Notes under the pieces: model-generated
Databases searched by the model: none
Seen by the model: the letters and a program-made list of their open reading frames with translations, nothing else
What the model was told of the DNA's origin: nothing
Origin: Pseudomonas sp. GM50
GTDB lineage: Bacteria; Pseudomonadota; Gammaproteobacteria; Pseudomonadales; Pseudomonadaceae
Direction: 5' to 3'
Assembly (NCBI RefSeq): GCF_000282375.1
Contig: NZ_AKJK01000056.1
Coordinates: forward strand, 1-43,064
Length of the DNA stretch: 43,064 nucleotides
In this document: in pieces, positions 8,925 through 17,760 of the stretch
Position numbering within the stretch: the first letter of the stretch is position 1
Layout of the letters: every line of letters starts with the position of its first letter
Program-made: the position numbers and the translations under genes

Positions 8925-9935
8925 ATGTTTAGTTTTATTGCCCGCCGATTGGGGTTATTGATCCCCACGTTCTTCGGCATCACCTTGCTGACTTTCGCGT
9001 TGATTCGCATGATTCCAGGCGACCCCGTGGAAGTAATGATGGGCGAACGTAGAGTCGACCCCGAAATGCATGCTCAGGCAATGGAACGCCTAGGTCTGAA
9101 CAAACCCCTGTATGCCCAATACCTGGATTACATCGGCAAGTTGGCCCACGGCGATCTCGGCGAATCCCTGCGTACCCGTGAAAGCGTCTGGACCGAGTTC
9201 AGCTCTCTATTCCCCGCGACCCTGGAACTGTCCATGGCCGCCCTGTTGTTCGCCGGCATCCTGGGCCTTCTGGCCGGGGTGATTGCGGCACTCAAGCGAG
9301 GATCCCTCTTCGACCATGGGGTGATGGGCATCTCCCTGGCGGGATACTCGATGCCGATCTTCTGGTGGGGCCTGATCCTGATCATGTTCTTCTCGGTGAG
9401 CCTGGGCTGGACCCCGGTGTCCGGGCGGATCGACCTGCTCTACGACATTGAGCCGCGCACCGGTTTCATGCTGATCGATACGCTGCTGGCCGATGACGTC
9501 GGGGCGTTCTTCGATGCCCTGCATCACCTGATCCTGCCAGCCATCGTGCTCGGTACCATCCCGCTGGCGGTGATCGCGCGGATGACCCGCTCGTCGATGC
9601 TCGAAGTGCTGCGTGAAGACTACATCCGTACCGCCCGCGCCAAAGGCCTGTCGCCATCGCGCGTGGTGTTCGTTCACGGCCTGCGTAACGCACTGATTCC
9701 GGTACTGACCGTGGTCGGCCTGCAAGTCGGCACGCTGCTGGCCGGTGCGGTCCTGACCGAAACCATTTTCTCCTGGCCCGGCATCGGCAAATGGCTGATC
9801 GAAGCCATTGGCGCACGGGACTATCCCGTGGTGCAGAACGGCATCCTGTTAATCGCCTGCCTGGTGATTCTGGTCAACTTCGTAGTGGACATCCTCTACG
9901 GCTTTGCCAACCCACGCATTCGTCACCAGCGCTGA
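8925..9935 (+). CDS. dppB: Dipeptide ABC transporter permease DppB
   Basis: This 336-residue inner-membrane permease is one half of the channel of the dipeptide importer. It opens with MFSFIARRLGLLIPTFFGITLLTFALIRMIPGD split between a basic start and a first membrane helix, as in DppB/OppB. Further helices lie near residues 100-120, 135-160, 200-220, 265-290 and 305-325. The cytoplasmic EAA loop, DYIRTARAKGLSPSRVV, is near residue 230. GAGG lies about 11 nt before the ATG. It is the first of four tightly packed transporter genes. Confidence 0.93.
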   Translation: MFSFIARRLGLLIPTFFGITLLTFALIRMIPGDPVEVMMGERRVDPEMHAQAMERLGLNKPLYAQYLDYIGKLAHGDLGESLRTRESVWTEFSSLFPATLELSMAALLFAGILGLLAGVIAALKRGSLFDHGVMGISLAGYSMPIFWWGLILIMFFSVSLGWTPVSGRIDLLYDIEPRTGFMLIDTLLADDVGAFFDALHHLILPAIVLGTIPLAVIARMTRSSMLEVLREDYIRTARAKGLSPSRVVFVHGLRNALIPVLTVVGLQVGTLLAGAVLTETIFSWPGIGKWLIEAIGARDYPVVQNGILLIACLVILVNFVVDILYGFANPRIRHQR

Positions 9936-9945
9936 GATCAAGACC

Positions 9946-10857
9946 ATGACCACTCTCACTACACCGGTAGCAGTCGATCAAAGCCTGCTGTATCCGTCCC
10001 CGTACAAAGAATTCTGGCAAGCATTCTCGAAAAACAAAGGTGCCGTCGCCGGCCTGATGTTCATGCTGCTGGTGATTTTCTGCGCGATCTTCGCCCCATG
10101 GGTCGCACCGCATAACCCAAGCGAGCAGTACCGCGACTTCCTGCTGACCCCGCCGTCCTGGCTGGAAAGCGGGCAAATCCAATTCCTGCTGGGTACCGAT
10201 GAACTCGGTCGCGACCTGCTGTCGCGTTTGATTCACGGCTCGCGCCTGTCGCTGCTGATCGGCCTTTCGTCGGTGGTTATGTCGCTGATCCCGGGCATTC
10301 TGCTGGGTCTGTTCGCCGGCTTCTTCCCGCGCGTGCTCGGCCCGACCATCATGCGTCTGATGGACATCATGCTGGCCCTACCGTCCTTGCTGCTGGCTGT
10401 GGCGATTGTCGCCATCCTCGGCCCTGGCCTGATCAACACCATTATCGCCATCGCCGTGGTTTCGTTGCCGTCCTATGTTCGTCTGACTCGCGCCGCGGTG
10501 ATGGGCGAACTGAACCGCGACTACGTGACCGCCGCGCGCCTGGCCGGTGCCGGTCTGCCACGCCTGATGTTCATCACCGTGCTGCCTAATTGCATGGCAC
10601 CGCTGATCGTTCAGGCCACTTTGAGTTTCTCCTCGGCGATTCTCGATGCCGCGGCACTGGGCTTCCTCGGCCTTGGCGTACAACCGCCAACGCCTGAGTG
10701 GGGCACCATGCTGGCTTCGGCTCGCGACTACATCGAACGCGCCTGGTGGGTGGTAAGTCTGCCTGGTTTGACCATTTTGCTCAGCGTGCTGGCAATCAAC
10801 TTGATGGGCGACGGCCTGCGCGATGCGCTGGACCCGAAACTCAAGAACGCCGCCTGA
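9946..10857 (+). CDS. dppC: Dipeptide ABC transporter permease DppC
   Basis: This 303-residue permease is the second half of the channel. The ATG at 9946 is chosen because it comes 10 nt after the dppB stop codon; a longer in-frame ATG at 9904 overlaps dppB and adds 14 unlike residues. An N-terminal cytoplasmic stretch precedes the first helix (near residues 35-55). The OppC-type segment [20 protein letters not shown] is followed by four or five helices. The EAA loop [18 protein letters not shown] lies near residue 200. The C-terminus [16 protein letters not shown] is typical of the family. Confidence 0.93.
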   Translation: MTTLTTPVAVDQSLLYPSPYKEFWQAFSKNKGAVAGLMFMLLVIFCAIFAPWVAPHNPSEQYRDFLLTPPSWLESGQIQFLLGTDELGRDLLSRLIHGSRLSLLIGLSSVVMSLIPGILLGLFAGFFPRVLGPTIMRLMDIMLALPSLLLAVAIVAILGPGLINTIIAIAVVSLPSYVRLTRAAVMGELNRDYVTAARLAGAGLPRLMFITVLPNCMAPLIVQATLSFSSAILDAAALGFLGLGVQPPTPEWGTMLASARDYIERAWWVVSLPGLTILLSVLAINLMGDGLRDALDPKLKNAA

Positions 10858-10867
10858 GGAGATTCAA

Positions 10868-11836
10868 ATGTCACTGTTAGAAATCAAGAATCTCAACGTT
10901 CGCTTCGGCGACGCCAACGCTGTTCCGGTGGTCGACGGTCTCGACATTTCCGTGGACAAGGGCGAAGTGCTGGCCATCGTCGGCGAATCGGGTTCCGGTA
11001 AATCCGTGACCATGATGGCGCTGATGGGCCTGATCGAGCATCCGGGGATCGTCACCGCCGACGCGCTGAATTTCGACGGTCAGAACATGCTCAAGCTCAG
11101 CAACCGTCAACGTCGCAAAATCGTCGGCAAAGACCTTGCCATGGTGTTCCAGGACCCGATGACCGCGCTGAACCCAAGCTACACCGTCGGTTTCCAGATC
11201 GAGGAAGTGCTGCGCCTGCACCTGAAAATGTCCCGCAAGGACGCCCGCAAACGTGCCATCGAACTGCTGGAAAAAGTGGAAATCCCGGGCGCCGCCAGCC
11301 GCATGGACGCCTATCCGCATCAACTGTCCGGCGGTATGAGCCAGCGCGTGGCGATTGCCATGGCGATTGCCGGCGAACCGAAACTGCTGATCGCCGACGA
11401 ACCGACCACTGCGCTCGACGTAACGATTCAGGCGCAGATCATGGACCTGCTGCTGGCCCTGCAAAAAGAGCAGAACATGGGCCTGGTGCTGATCACCCAC
11501 GACCTCGCGGTCGTGGCCGAAACCGCTCAGCGCGTGTGCGTGATGTACGCCGGCCAGGCGGTTGAAGTCGGTCAGGTGCCACAACTGTTCGACATCCCGG
11601 CGCACCCGTACAGCGAAGCGCTGCTCAAGGCCATTCCGGAACACAGCCTGGGTGCCGCGCGCCTGTCGACGCTGCCGGGCATCGTTCCCGGTCGCTACGA
11701 CCGCCCGCAAGGCTGCCTGCTGTCGCCGCGCTGCCCCTACGTGCAGGACAACTGCCGCACCCAGCGTCCGGCCCTTGACCCGAAAAGCAACAGCCTCGCC
11801 CGCTGCTTCTACCCGCTGAATCAGGAGGTGGCGTAA
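10868..11836 (+). CDS. dppD: Dipeptide ABC transporter ATPase DppD
   Basis: This 322-residue ATP-binding subunit has Walker A GESGSGKS at residues 39-46, the signature LSGGMSQR, Walker B LLIADEPT and switch His in LITHDLAV. The C-terminal oligopeptide-transporter extension carries a cysteine cluster ([15 protein letters not shown]), as in peptide ATPases. The ATG at 10868 follows AGGAG by 6 nt; a longer in-frame ATG at 10823 lies inside dppC and is rejected. The stop TAA shares its last base with the ATG of dppF, indicating translational coupling. Confidence 0.94.
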   Translation: MSLLEIKNLNVRFGDANAVPVVDGLDISVDKGEVLAIVGESGSGKSVTMMALMGLIEHPGIVTADALNFDGQNMLKLSNRQRRKIVGKDLAMVFQDPMTALNPSYTVGFQIEEVLRLHLKMSRKDARKRAIELLEKVEIPGAASRMDAYPHQLSGGMSQRVAIAMAIAGEPKLLIADEPTTALDVTIQAQIMDLLLALQKEQNMGLVLITHDLAVVAETAQRVCVMYAGQAVEVGQVPQLFDIPAHPYSEALLKAIPEHSLGAARLSTLPGIVPGRYDRPQGCLLSPRCPYVQDNCRTQRPALDPKSNSLARCFYPLNQEVA

Positions 11837-12816
11837 TGGCCGTCGTACTTACCGCCCGCAACCTGACCCGTCACTACGAAGTGTCCCGTGGCCTGTTCAA
11901 GGGTCATGCGACCGTGCGCGCCCTTAACGGTGTGTCGTTCGAACTGGAAGCCGGCAAGACCCTCGCCGTTGTGGGCGAATCGGGCTGCGGCAAATCCACC
12001 CTGGCCCGTGCCCTGACGCTGATCGAAGAACCGTCCTCCGGTTCCTTGAAAATCGCCGGGCAGGAAGTCGCCGGCGCCGACAAGGCTCAGCGCAAGCAGC
12101 TGCGCAAAGACGTGCAGATGGTGTTCCAGAGCCCATACGCATCGCTGAACCCACGGCAGAAGATCGGTGATCAGCTTGCAGAGCCTTTATTGATCAACAC
12201 CAACCTGAGCGCCTCGGAACGTCGCGAGAAAGTCCAGGCGATGATGAAACAGGTGGGCTTGCGTCCCGAGCATTACCAGCGCTACCCGCACATGTTCTCC
12301 GGCGGTCAGCGCCAGCGGATTGCCCTGGCCCGCGCGATGATGCTGCAACCCAAAGTGCTGGTCGCGGACGAACCGACTTCGGCGCTGGACGTATCGATTC
12401 AGGCGCAGGTACTCAACCTGTTCATGGATTTGCAGCAAGAGTTCAACACCGCCTACGTGTTCATCTCCCACAACCTGGCCGTGGTGCGTCACGTTGCCGA
12501 TCACGTGATGGTGATGTACCTCGGTCGCCCGGTGGAAATGGGCCCGAAAGAAGACATCTACACTCGCCCTCTGCACCCGTACACCCAGGCGCTGTTGTCG
12601 GCCACACCGACCATTCACCCGGATCCGGACAAGCCGAAAATCAAGATCGTCGGCGAACTGCCGAACCCGCTGAACCCGCCGTCCGGCTGCGCCTTCCACA
12701 AGCGCTGCCCGTACGCGACCGAGCGCTGCACCACAGAAGAACCGCTTCTGCGCCTGGTCGACACCCGTCAGGTGGCTTGTCACTACGCCGAGCAATTCCT
12801 CGACGGCGCGGCATAA
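11836..12816 (+). CDS. dppF: Dipeptide ABC transporter ATPase DppF
   Basis: This 326-residue second ATP-binding subunit pairs with DppD. It has Walker A GESGCGKS at residues 47-54, signature FSGGQRQR, Walker B VLVADEPTSALD and switch FISHNLAV. The C-terminal CAFHKRCPYATERC cluster is the family extension. A strong AGGAGG lies 7 nt before the ATG, inside the end of dppD. It is the last gene of the dpp operon and is followed at once by a terminator. Confidence 0.94.
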   Translation: MAVVLTARNLTRHYEVSRGLFKGHATVRALNGVSFELEAGKTLAVVGESGCGKSTLARALTLIEEPSSGSLKIAGQEVAGADKAQRKQLRKDVQMVFQSPYASLNPRQKIGDQLAEPLLINTNLSASERREKVQAMMKQVGLRPEHYQRYPHMFSGGQRQRIALARAMMLQPKVLVADEPTSALDVSIQAQVLNLFMDLQQEFNTAYVFISHNLAVVRHVADHVMVMYLGRPVEMGPKEDIYTRPLHPYTQALLSATPTIHPDPDKPKIKIVGELPNPLNPPSGCAFHKRCPYATERCTTEEPLLRLVDTRQVACHYAEQFLDGAA

Positions 12817-12850
12817 AAAAACGCGCCTCGGATATCGGGGCGCGCTTTTA
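12817..12850. terminator. Bidirectional terminator between dppF and the small minus-strand gene
   Basis: CGCGCCTCG and CGGGGCGCG pair over 9 bp (one G-T) around GATAT. An A-run on the left and CTTTTA on the right let it serve both dppF (+) and the convergent small gene (-). Confidence 0.75.
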
Positions 12851-12864
12851 CCGAGTTGACCAGA

Positions 12865-12909
12865 CCCCTTCCGCCAGACTGCGCATCAGTCTGGCAGGAG
12901 GGGTTTTCT
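12865..12909 (+). terminator. Second rho-independent terminator
   Basis: GCCAGACTG and CAGTCTGGC form a 9-bp perfect inner stem around CGCAT, extended by CCCCTTCC against GGAGGGG, and followed by TTTTCTTT. It backs up the preceding terminator for transcription running out of dppF. Confidence 0.7.
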
Positions 12910-12921
12910 TTGGTCCCTCAA

Positions 12922-13131
12922 TTACGTTTGCTTGTCTTCCTCATCCTCATCGGCGTCTGGGTCGTCATCGTCTGATTCGGTCGCGGCGATCATCTGCTCA
13001 CTGTGCACGCCTTGCCCGTTCAAGGCCTGTTTTTCATGGTCCTCACACTCTGCCCACGCCACCGCCGACGTGCCGAGGGACAGCATCACCAAAACCTTAA
13101 GCAACAACACAATGCGTTGAAAAATACTCAT
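12922..13131 (-). CDS. Small exported protein with acidic tail, function unknown
   Basis: I do not recognise this 69-residue protein. Residues 1-27 form a clear signal peptide (MSIFQRIVLLLKVLVMLSLG, then cleavage after AWA). The roughly 42-residue mature peptide starts ECEDHEKQALNGQG and ends in a run almost wholly of Asp and Glu (residues 53-66). The single mature Cys, at residue 29, is not in a lipobox. The ATG at 13131 is preferred to the one at 13143 because the AAGGA abuts the latter. It converges on dppF with a shared terminator. The composition suggests a periplasmic cation-binding or charge-buffering peptide, but that is a guess. Confidence 0.6.
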   Translation of the reverse strand: MSIFQRIVLLLKVLVMLSLGTSAVAWAECEDHEKQALNGQGVHSEQMIAATESDDDDPDADEDEEDKQT

Positions 13132-13303
13132 AGCCGATTCCATCCTTTCTTGAGTGACGCGTGGATGCCTGAAAGGTACTGAGTGAAATTTAGTTCCGAT
13201 TGACCGGGTTCTCCAGAGAGGACGCTACCGGGTAGCAGAAAATGCCGTTGGCGAAGAGATTGGTTTCGAATAAGGGTTATATCCAAACCCACTAACAACA
13301 ATG

Positions 13304-13400
13304 CCCCTGTGGGAGCGAGCCTGCTCGCGATGGCGGACAGCCAGTCGACACATACCTGAATGCCAGACCGCTATCGCGAGCAGGCTCGCTCCCACAGGGG
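13304..13400. repeat. REPIN (paired REP elements)
   Basis: Two inverted copies of the Pseudomonas REP motif GTGGGAGCGAGCCTGCTCGC, about 28 bp each and nearly perfect, are separated by about 40 bp. Such pairs are non-autonomous elements mobilised by RAYT transposases encoded elsewhere. Confidence 0.9.
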
Positions 13401-13410
13401 AACAGTGGTC

Positions 13411-13445
13411 TATAAAAAAGCCCCGACGCTTACACATCGGGGCTT
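13411..13445 (-). terminator. Rho-independent terminator of prfC
   Basis: Read on the minus strand, AAGCCCCGA and TCGGGGCTT form a 9-bp perfect stem around a 10-nt loop and are followed by TTTT. It lies 20 nt after the prfC stop codon. Confidence 0.85.
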
Positions 13446-13465
13446 TGGGGGTTACGGCTCAGCGC

Positions 13466-15049
13466 TTAGTGATGCTCACGCGTCGCACGGAATTTCACAT
13501 CCGGCCAGCGCTCTTCCATCAGCGCCAGGTTGACTCGGGTCGGGGCCAGGTAGGTCAGGTGACCACCACCATCGACCGCAAGGTTTTCCACGGCCTTGAC
13601 CCGGAATTCCTCAAGCTTCTTCTTATCGTCGCAATCAATCCAGCGCGCGGAATAAACAGTGATCGGCTCATACGAACACTCGACCTTGTATTCCTCTTTC
13701 AAACGGCTGGCGACCACGTCGAACTGCAGCACACCGACGGCGCCGAGGATGATGTCGTTGCTGCGCTCGGGGAAGAACACCTGAGTGGCGCCTTCTTCGG
13801 CCAATTGCTGCAGGCCCTGACGCAGTTGCTTGGATTTCAGCGGATCACGCAGACGCACGCGACGGAACAGTTCCGGGGCGAAGTGCGGGATGCCGGTGAA
13901 GCCCAGGACTTCGCCTTCGGTGAAGGTATCACCGATCTGGATGGTGCCGTGGTTGTGCAAACCGATGATGTCGCCAGCGAAGGCTTCTTCCAGCTGCTCA
14001 CGCTCGGAAGAGAAGAAGGTCAGCGCATCGCCGATCCGCACGTCTTTACCGGTGCGCACGTGGCGCATTTTCATGCCTTTCTCGTACTTGCCGGAGCAGA
14101 TCCGCATGAAGGCGATACGGTCGCGGTGTTTTGGGTCCATGTTCGCTTGAATCTTGAACACGAAGCCGGCGAATTTCTCTTCAACCGGTTCCACGGTGCG
14201 CTCGTTGGCGACACGGGCCAGCGGTTTCGGCGCCCAGTTGACCACGGCGTCGAGCACGTGATCGACACCGAAGTTGCCCAGTGCGGTACCGAAGAACACC
14301 GGCGTCAGTTGGCCGTCGAGGAATTCCTGTTGATTGAATTCGTGGCAGGCGCCCTGCACCAGTTCCAGCTGATCGACGAAGCGATCGTACTCATCGCCCA
14401 AGTGCGCGCGGGCTTCATCGGAGTCGAGCTTCTCGATGATTTTCACATCGGTGCGCTCGTGGCCGTGACCAGCGGTGTAGACGATGATGTAGTCGTCGGC
14501 AAGGTGATAAACACCCTTGAAATCGCGGTAGCAACCGATCGGCCAGGTGATCGGCGCGGCCTTGATTTTCAGGACCGCTTCGATTTCGTCGAGCAGTTCG
14601 ATCGGGTCGCGGATGTCACGGTCGAGTTTGTTGATGAAGCTGACGATCGGCGTGTCACGCAGACGGCAGACGTCCATCAGCGCGATGGTCCGTGGCTCTA
14701 CACCCTTACCGCCGTCGAGGACCATCAATGCCGAGTCCACCGCTGTCAGGGTGCGGTAGGTATCTTCGGAGAAGTCTTCGTGGCCCGGGGTGTCGAGCAG
14801 GTTGATCATGTGATCGCGATACGGGAACTGCATGACCGACGTGGTAATCGAGATACCACGCTGCTTTTCCATTTCCATCCAGTCGGAGGTGGCATGGCGG
14901 TCGGATTTACGCGACTTCACCGTGCCAGCAATCGCAATCGCCTTGCCCATCAGCAAGAGCTTCTCGGTGATGGTGGTCTTACCGGCATCGGGGTGGGAAA
15001 TAATGGCGAAAGTGCGGCGTTTCGCGACTTCGGCGGCCTGTTTGGTCAT
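13466..15049 (-). CDS. prfC: Peptide chain release factor 3 (RF3)
   Basis: This 527-residue translational GTPase recycles release factors 1 and 2 from the ribosome after termination. The P-loop SHPDAGKT is at residues 18-25. Then come the switch region with [28 protein letters not shown] (G3), NKLDRD (G4), a beta-barrel domain, and the RF3 C-terminal domain. The length matches the family. The ATG at 15049 is chosen because the upstream in-frame ATG at 15118 adds 23 residues unlike RF3. The gene is alone between its terminator and a divergent transporter operon. Confidence 0.96.
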   Translation of the reverse strand: MTKQAAEVAKRRTFAIISHPDAGKTTITEKLLLMGKAIAIAGTVKSRKSDRHATSDWMEMEKQRGISITTSVMQFPYRDHMINLLDTPGHEDFSEDTYRTLTAVDSALMVLDGGKGVEPRTIALMDVCRLRDTPIVSFINKLDRDIRDPIELLDEIEAVLKIKAAPITWPIGCYRDFKGVYHLADDYIIVYTAGHGHERTDVKIIEKLDSDEARAHLGDEYDRFVDQLELVQGACHEFNQQEFLDGQLTPVFFGTALGNFGVDHVLDAVVNWAPKPLARVANERTVEPVEEKFAGFVFKIQANMDPKHRDRIAFMRICSGKYEKGMKMRHVRTGKDVRIGDALTFFSSEREQLEEAFAGDIIGLHNHGTIQIGDTFTEGEVLGFTGIPHFAPELFRRVRLRDPLKSKQLRQGLQQLAEEGATQVFFPERSNDIILGAVGVLQFDVVASRLKEEYKVECSYEPITVYSARWIDCDDKKKLEEFRVKAVENLAVDGGGHLTYLAPTRVNLALMEERWPDVKFRATREHH

Positions 15050-15153
15050 GGGAAATCGCCTGGCAGGTGATTCAAAAAAGGGCGGCGAGTATAGCTTAAA
15101 ACGACATCTACGGACCACCGTCCGTAGGGCTTCCCGAACACCGCATCCCCTAA

Positions 15154-15180
15154 TGTAGGAGCTGCCGAAGGCTGCTCCTG
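15154..15180. repeat. Truncated copy of a GAGCTGCCGAAGGCTGC repeat
   Basis: GTAGGAGCTGCCGAAGGCTGC matches one arm of the long inverted repeat at 21999-22094, but the second arm is missing. Here GGAGC and GCTCC still form a small hairpin. Confidence 0.45.
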
Positions 15181-15207
15181 CGGTGGCTAAATGCTGTTAA
15201 TTATGGA

Positions 15208-15221
15208 ACCTTTTAAAAGGT
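15208..15221. promoter_or_regulatory. 14-bp palindrome upstream of the osmoprotectant operon
   Basis: ACCTTTTAAAAGGT is a perfect 14-bp palindrome about 200 bp before the first transporter gene and 160 bp before prfC on the other strand. It could be a dimeric repressor site for either promoter. Confidence 0.35.
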
Positions 15222-15234
15222 GGAGGCGTCCACT

Positions 15235-15273
15235 CCCCTGTTACGACCCATCGTCAGGGGCTGAAAAATCAGC
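15235..15273 (+). promoter_or_regulatory. Two adjacent hairpins in the osmoprotectant leader
   Basis: CCCCTG and CAGGGG pair across 14 nt, then GCTGA and TCAGC pair across AAAA, with one shared base between the hairpins. No T-run follows. The rest of the 15050-15424 gap shows no gene. Confidence 0.35.
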
Positions 15274-15424
15274 AAGTTAGTCTGACGAGGCTGCGCTTAT
15301 GGCTCGATTTCATGCCGTTTACCGGCACTGATAGAGCTGCTTCTCGCGAACGTTGATTTCCCGGCAGCCAGGAATGGCATGCCACTCGGGACTGCGTCCG
15401 CCGACTGAAAAAAGGAGTCCGCCT

Positions 15425-16141
15425 GTGGCTATTCGCTATGGCAAGGGGCTGATAGGAGGTGCGGTTGTCGTCGCCCTTCTGGCCCTGCTGGTCCACTGGA
15501 TTGGCATCAACACGATCGAACAGTACCGCGACGATTTGTTGTTTTACCTGCAAGCTCATCTGATTCTCGTCCTCGTTTCCATGCTGGCCGCCCTTGTAGT
15601 GGGCATACCCGCCGGTATCTTCCTCAGCCGCCCGACCATGGTTGGACGCGCCGAACGCTTCATGCAGATATTCAATATCGGCAACACCGTGCCGCCACTC
15701 GCCGTACTGGCCATCGCCCTGGGGATCCTCGGCATCGGCAGTGGCCCGGCGATCTTCGCCTTGTTCCTCGCCTCGCTGTTACCGATCGTGCGCAATACCT
15801 ATGAAGGCCTGAAAAATGTTCAGGGTTCGCTGAAGGAAGCGGCCGTCGGCATCGGCATGACGCCGACTCAGGTGCTATGGCGGGTCGAACTGCCGAACGC
15901 CGTGCCTATCATCATTGGCGGCGTGCGCGTGGCACTGGCGATCAACGTCGGTACCGCACCGCTGGCATTCCTGATCGGCGCCAACAGCCTGGGCAGCCTG
16001 ATTTTCCCCGGCATTGCCCTGAACAATCAGCCGCAACTGCTGCTCGGCGCGGCGTGCACCGCCCTGCTGGCCTTGCTGCTCGACGGCCTGGTGACACTCG
16101 CCAGCCGCCTCTGGCTCGAACGCGGCTTGCGCCCGTCTTAA
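15425..16141 (+). CDS. Osmoprotectant (quaternary amine) ABC transporter permease 1
   Basis: This 238-residue inner-membrane permease of the glycine betaine/choline/carnitine type (OpuCB/YehW-like) starts with GTG at 15425, 7 nt after AAGGAG. The longer in-frame ATG at 15353 adds polar residues and lacks a good site. Helices lie near residues 10-28, 47-70, 85-110, 120-140, 175-195 and 205-225. The EAA loop is LKEAAVGIGMTPTQVLWRVELP, read in two parts around residue 145. It pairs with the second permease below to form the channel. It opens a four-gene operon: permease, binding protein, permease, ATPase. Confidence 0.88.
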   Translation: MAIRYGKGLIGGAVVVALLALLVHWIGINTIEQYRDDLLFYLQAHLILVLVSMLAALVVGIPAGIFLSRPTMVGRAERFMQIFNIGNTVPPLAVLAIALGILGIGSGPAIFALFLASLLPIVRNTYEGLKNVQGSLKEAAVGIGMTPTQVLWRVELPNAVPIIIGGVRVALAINVGTAPLAFLIGANSLGSLIFPGIALNNQPQLLLGAACTALLALLLDGLVTLASRLWLERGLRPS

Positions 16142-16161
16142 GCCTCGGCAAAGGAATTTTT

Positions 16162-17055
16162 ATGAAGAAAGTATGCTTATTTTTAGGCTGCGCCCTGCTG
16201 CTTGCAGGATTTGCCCAAGCCGCTGAAAAACCCGTTATCCGCATTGGCGCCCGGGTGTTCACCGAACAAACCCTGCTGGCGGAAATCACTTCCCAATACC
16301 TGCGCGCCAAGGGTTACGACACCCAGGTGACCGGCGGTCTGGGCAGCAACCTGGCCCGCAGCGCCCACGAAAGTGGCCAGCTCGATTTGATGTGGGAATA
16401 CACCGGCGTGTCGCTGGTGGCTTACAACCACATCACTGACAAGCTCGACAGCGCTCAGTCCTACGCCCGAGTGAAAGAACTCGACGCGAAAAAAGGCCTG
16501 ATCTGGCTTACCCCGTCGAAATTCAGCAACACCTACGCCCTGGCCCTGCCGGAAAACACCGCGAAGGCTTACCCGCAGATCAACACCATCAGCGAGCTGA
16601 ACACGGTGATGCAGGCTGAGGCGAAGCAGCATCACCTCGTCGCCCTGGACACCGAGTTCGCCAACCGCTCCGACGGTCTCGATGGCATGGTTGATCTCTA
16701 CGGCATGAACCTGACGCGTAAAAACATCCGGCAGATGGATGCTGGTTTGGTCTACACCGCCCTGCGCAATGGCCAGGTGTTTGCCGGTCTGGTCTACACC
16801 ACCGACGGTCGCTTGAACGCCTTCAAGCTCAAATTGCTGGAAGACGACAAACATTACTTCCCGGACTACACCGCCGCGCCGGTGGTGCGTCAGGTTTACC
16901 TCGACGCCCACCCGAAACTCGCCGAAGAGCTCAAGCCGCTGGCCGAACTGTTCGACGACGCCACCATGCGTCAGCTCAATGCGCGGGTCGATGTCGATCA
17001 CGAAAGCCCTTCATCCGTTGCTGCAGATTTCCTGCGCCAGCACCCCATCCACTGA
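16162..17055 (+). CDS. Osmoprotectant-binding periplasmic protein
   Basis: This 297-residue binding protein of the OpuAC/ProX-like family would take betaine-like quaternary amines to the flanking permeases. Residues 1-20 are a signal peptide (MKKVCLFLGCALLLAGFAQA). Mature features include IGARVFTEQTLLAEI, GGLGSNLARSAHESGQLDLMWEYTG and the later GLVYTTDGRLNAFKL, the usual OsmF/OpuCC layout of two lobes. The ATG follows AAGGAA by 5 nt and lies 20 nt after the preceding stop. A longer in-frame reading from 15877 is a shadow of the permease gene. Confidence 0.88.
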   Translation: MKKVCLFLGCALLLAGFAQAAEKPVIRIGARVFTEQTLLAEITSQYLRAKGYDTQVTGGLGSNLARSAHESGQLDLMWEYTGVSLVAYNHITDKLDSAQSYARVKELDAKKGLIWLTPSKFSNTYALALPENTAKAYPQINTISELNTVMQAEAKQHHLVALDTEFANRSDGLDGMVDLYGMNLTRKNIRQMDAGLVYTALRNGQVFAGLVYTTDGRLNAFKLKLLEDDKHYFPDYTAAPVVRQVYLDAHPKLAEELKPLAELFDDATMRQLNARVDVDHESPSSVAADFLRQHPIH

Positions 17056-17067
17056 GGAGGAAAAGCC

Positions 17068-17760
17068 ATGGAATTCTTGAACGCCTTTTCCCATCTCGAT
17101 TGGCCGCAGGTTTTGCACCTGACCTGGCAGCACATCACCCTGGTTGGTATCGCCGTGACGCTGGCGATTCTGGTCGGCGTGCCGTTGGGCATCCTGATGA
17201 CCCGCTTCCCGACGCTGGCCGGCCCGTTGCAAGCCAGCGCTACGGTGTTGCTGACCGTGCCATCGATTGCACTGTTCGGCCTGCTGCTGCCGTTCTATTC
17301 GAAATTCGGCCAGGGCCTCGGCCCGATGCCGGCGATCACCGCAGTGTTTCTGTACTCGTTGCTGCCGATCATGCGTAACACCTACCTGGCGCTGACCGGT
17401 GTGGAACCTGGCATTCGTGAAGCGGCGCGTGGCATCGGCATGACCTTTGGCCAACGCCTGCGCATGGTCGAACTGCCGATTGCCGTGCCGGTGATCCTCG
17501 CCGGCGTGCGCACCGCCGTGGTCATGAACATCGGCGTGATGACCATCGCCGCGACCATCGGCGCCGGTGGCCTCGGTGTACTCATTCTCGCTTCCATCAG
17601 CCGCAGTGACATGTCGATGCTGATCGTCGGTGCCGTGCTGGTCAGTCTTCTGGCCATCTTCGCCGACCTGCTTCTGCAATGGCTGCAACGCACGCTGACG
17701 AGTAGGGGGTGTTCGCCGCAAATGGCGGGCGCGCCGTCGCCCCACAAAGCGCAAGACTAG
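17068..17760 (+). CDS. Osmoprotectant ABC transporter permease 2, with altered C-terminus
   Basis: This 230-residue inner-membrane permease is paralogous to the first (EAA loop REAARGIGMTFGQRLRMVELP near residues 115-135, split by convention). It has about six helices, the last ending at LLQWLQRTLT near residue 211. GAGGAGG lies before the ATG. The final 19 residues (SRGCSPQMAGAPSPHKAQD) come from a 268-bp inverted-repeat element that begins inside codon 212. If the element is removed, the frame reads on through GLLK to a TGA overlapping the ATPase start, the usual coupled arrangement. The helices are intact, so the protein is probably still functional. Confidence 0.87.
   Translation: MEFLNAFSHLDWPQVLHLTWQHITLVGIAVTLAILVGVPLGILMTRFPTLAGPLQASATVLLTVPSIALFGLLLPFYSKFGQGLGPMPAITAVFLYSLLPIMRNTYLALTGVEPGIREAARGIGMTFGQRLRMVELPIAVPVILAGVRTAVVMNIGVMTIAATIGAGGLGVLILASISRSDMSMLIVGAVLVSLLAIFADLLLQWLQRTLTSRGCSPQMAGAPSPHKAQD

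Noticed and set aside
13224..13236. GCTACC-G-GGTAGC palindrome
   Set aside because: A short chance-level palindrome with no nearby promoter signal.
13301..15070. 589-codon plus-strand open frame opposite prfC
   Set aside because: It begins inside a REPIN and mirrors prfC, which is complete on the minus strand.
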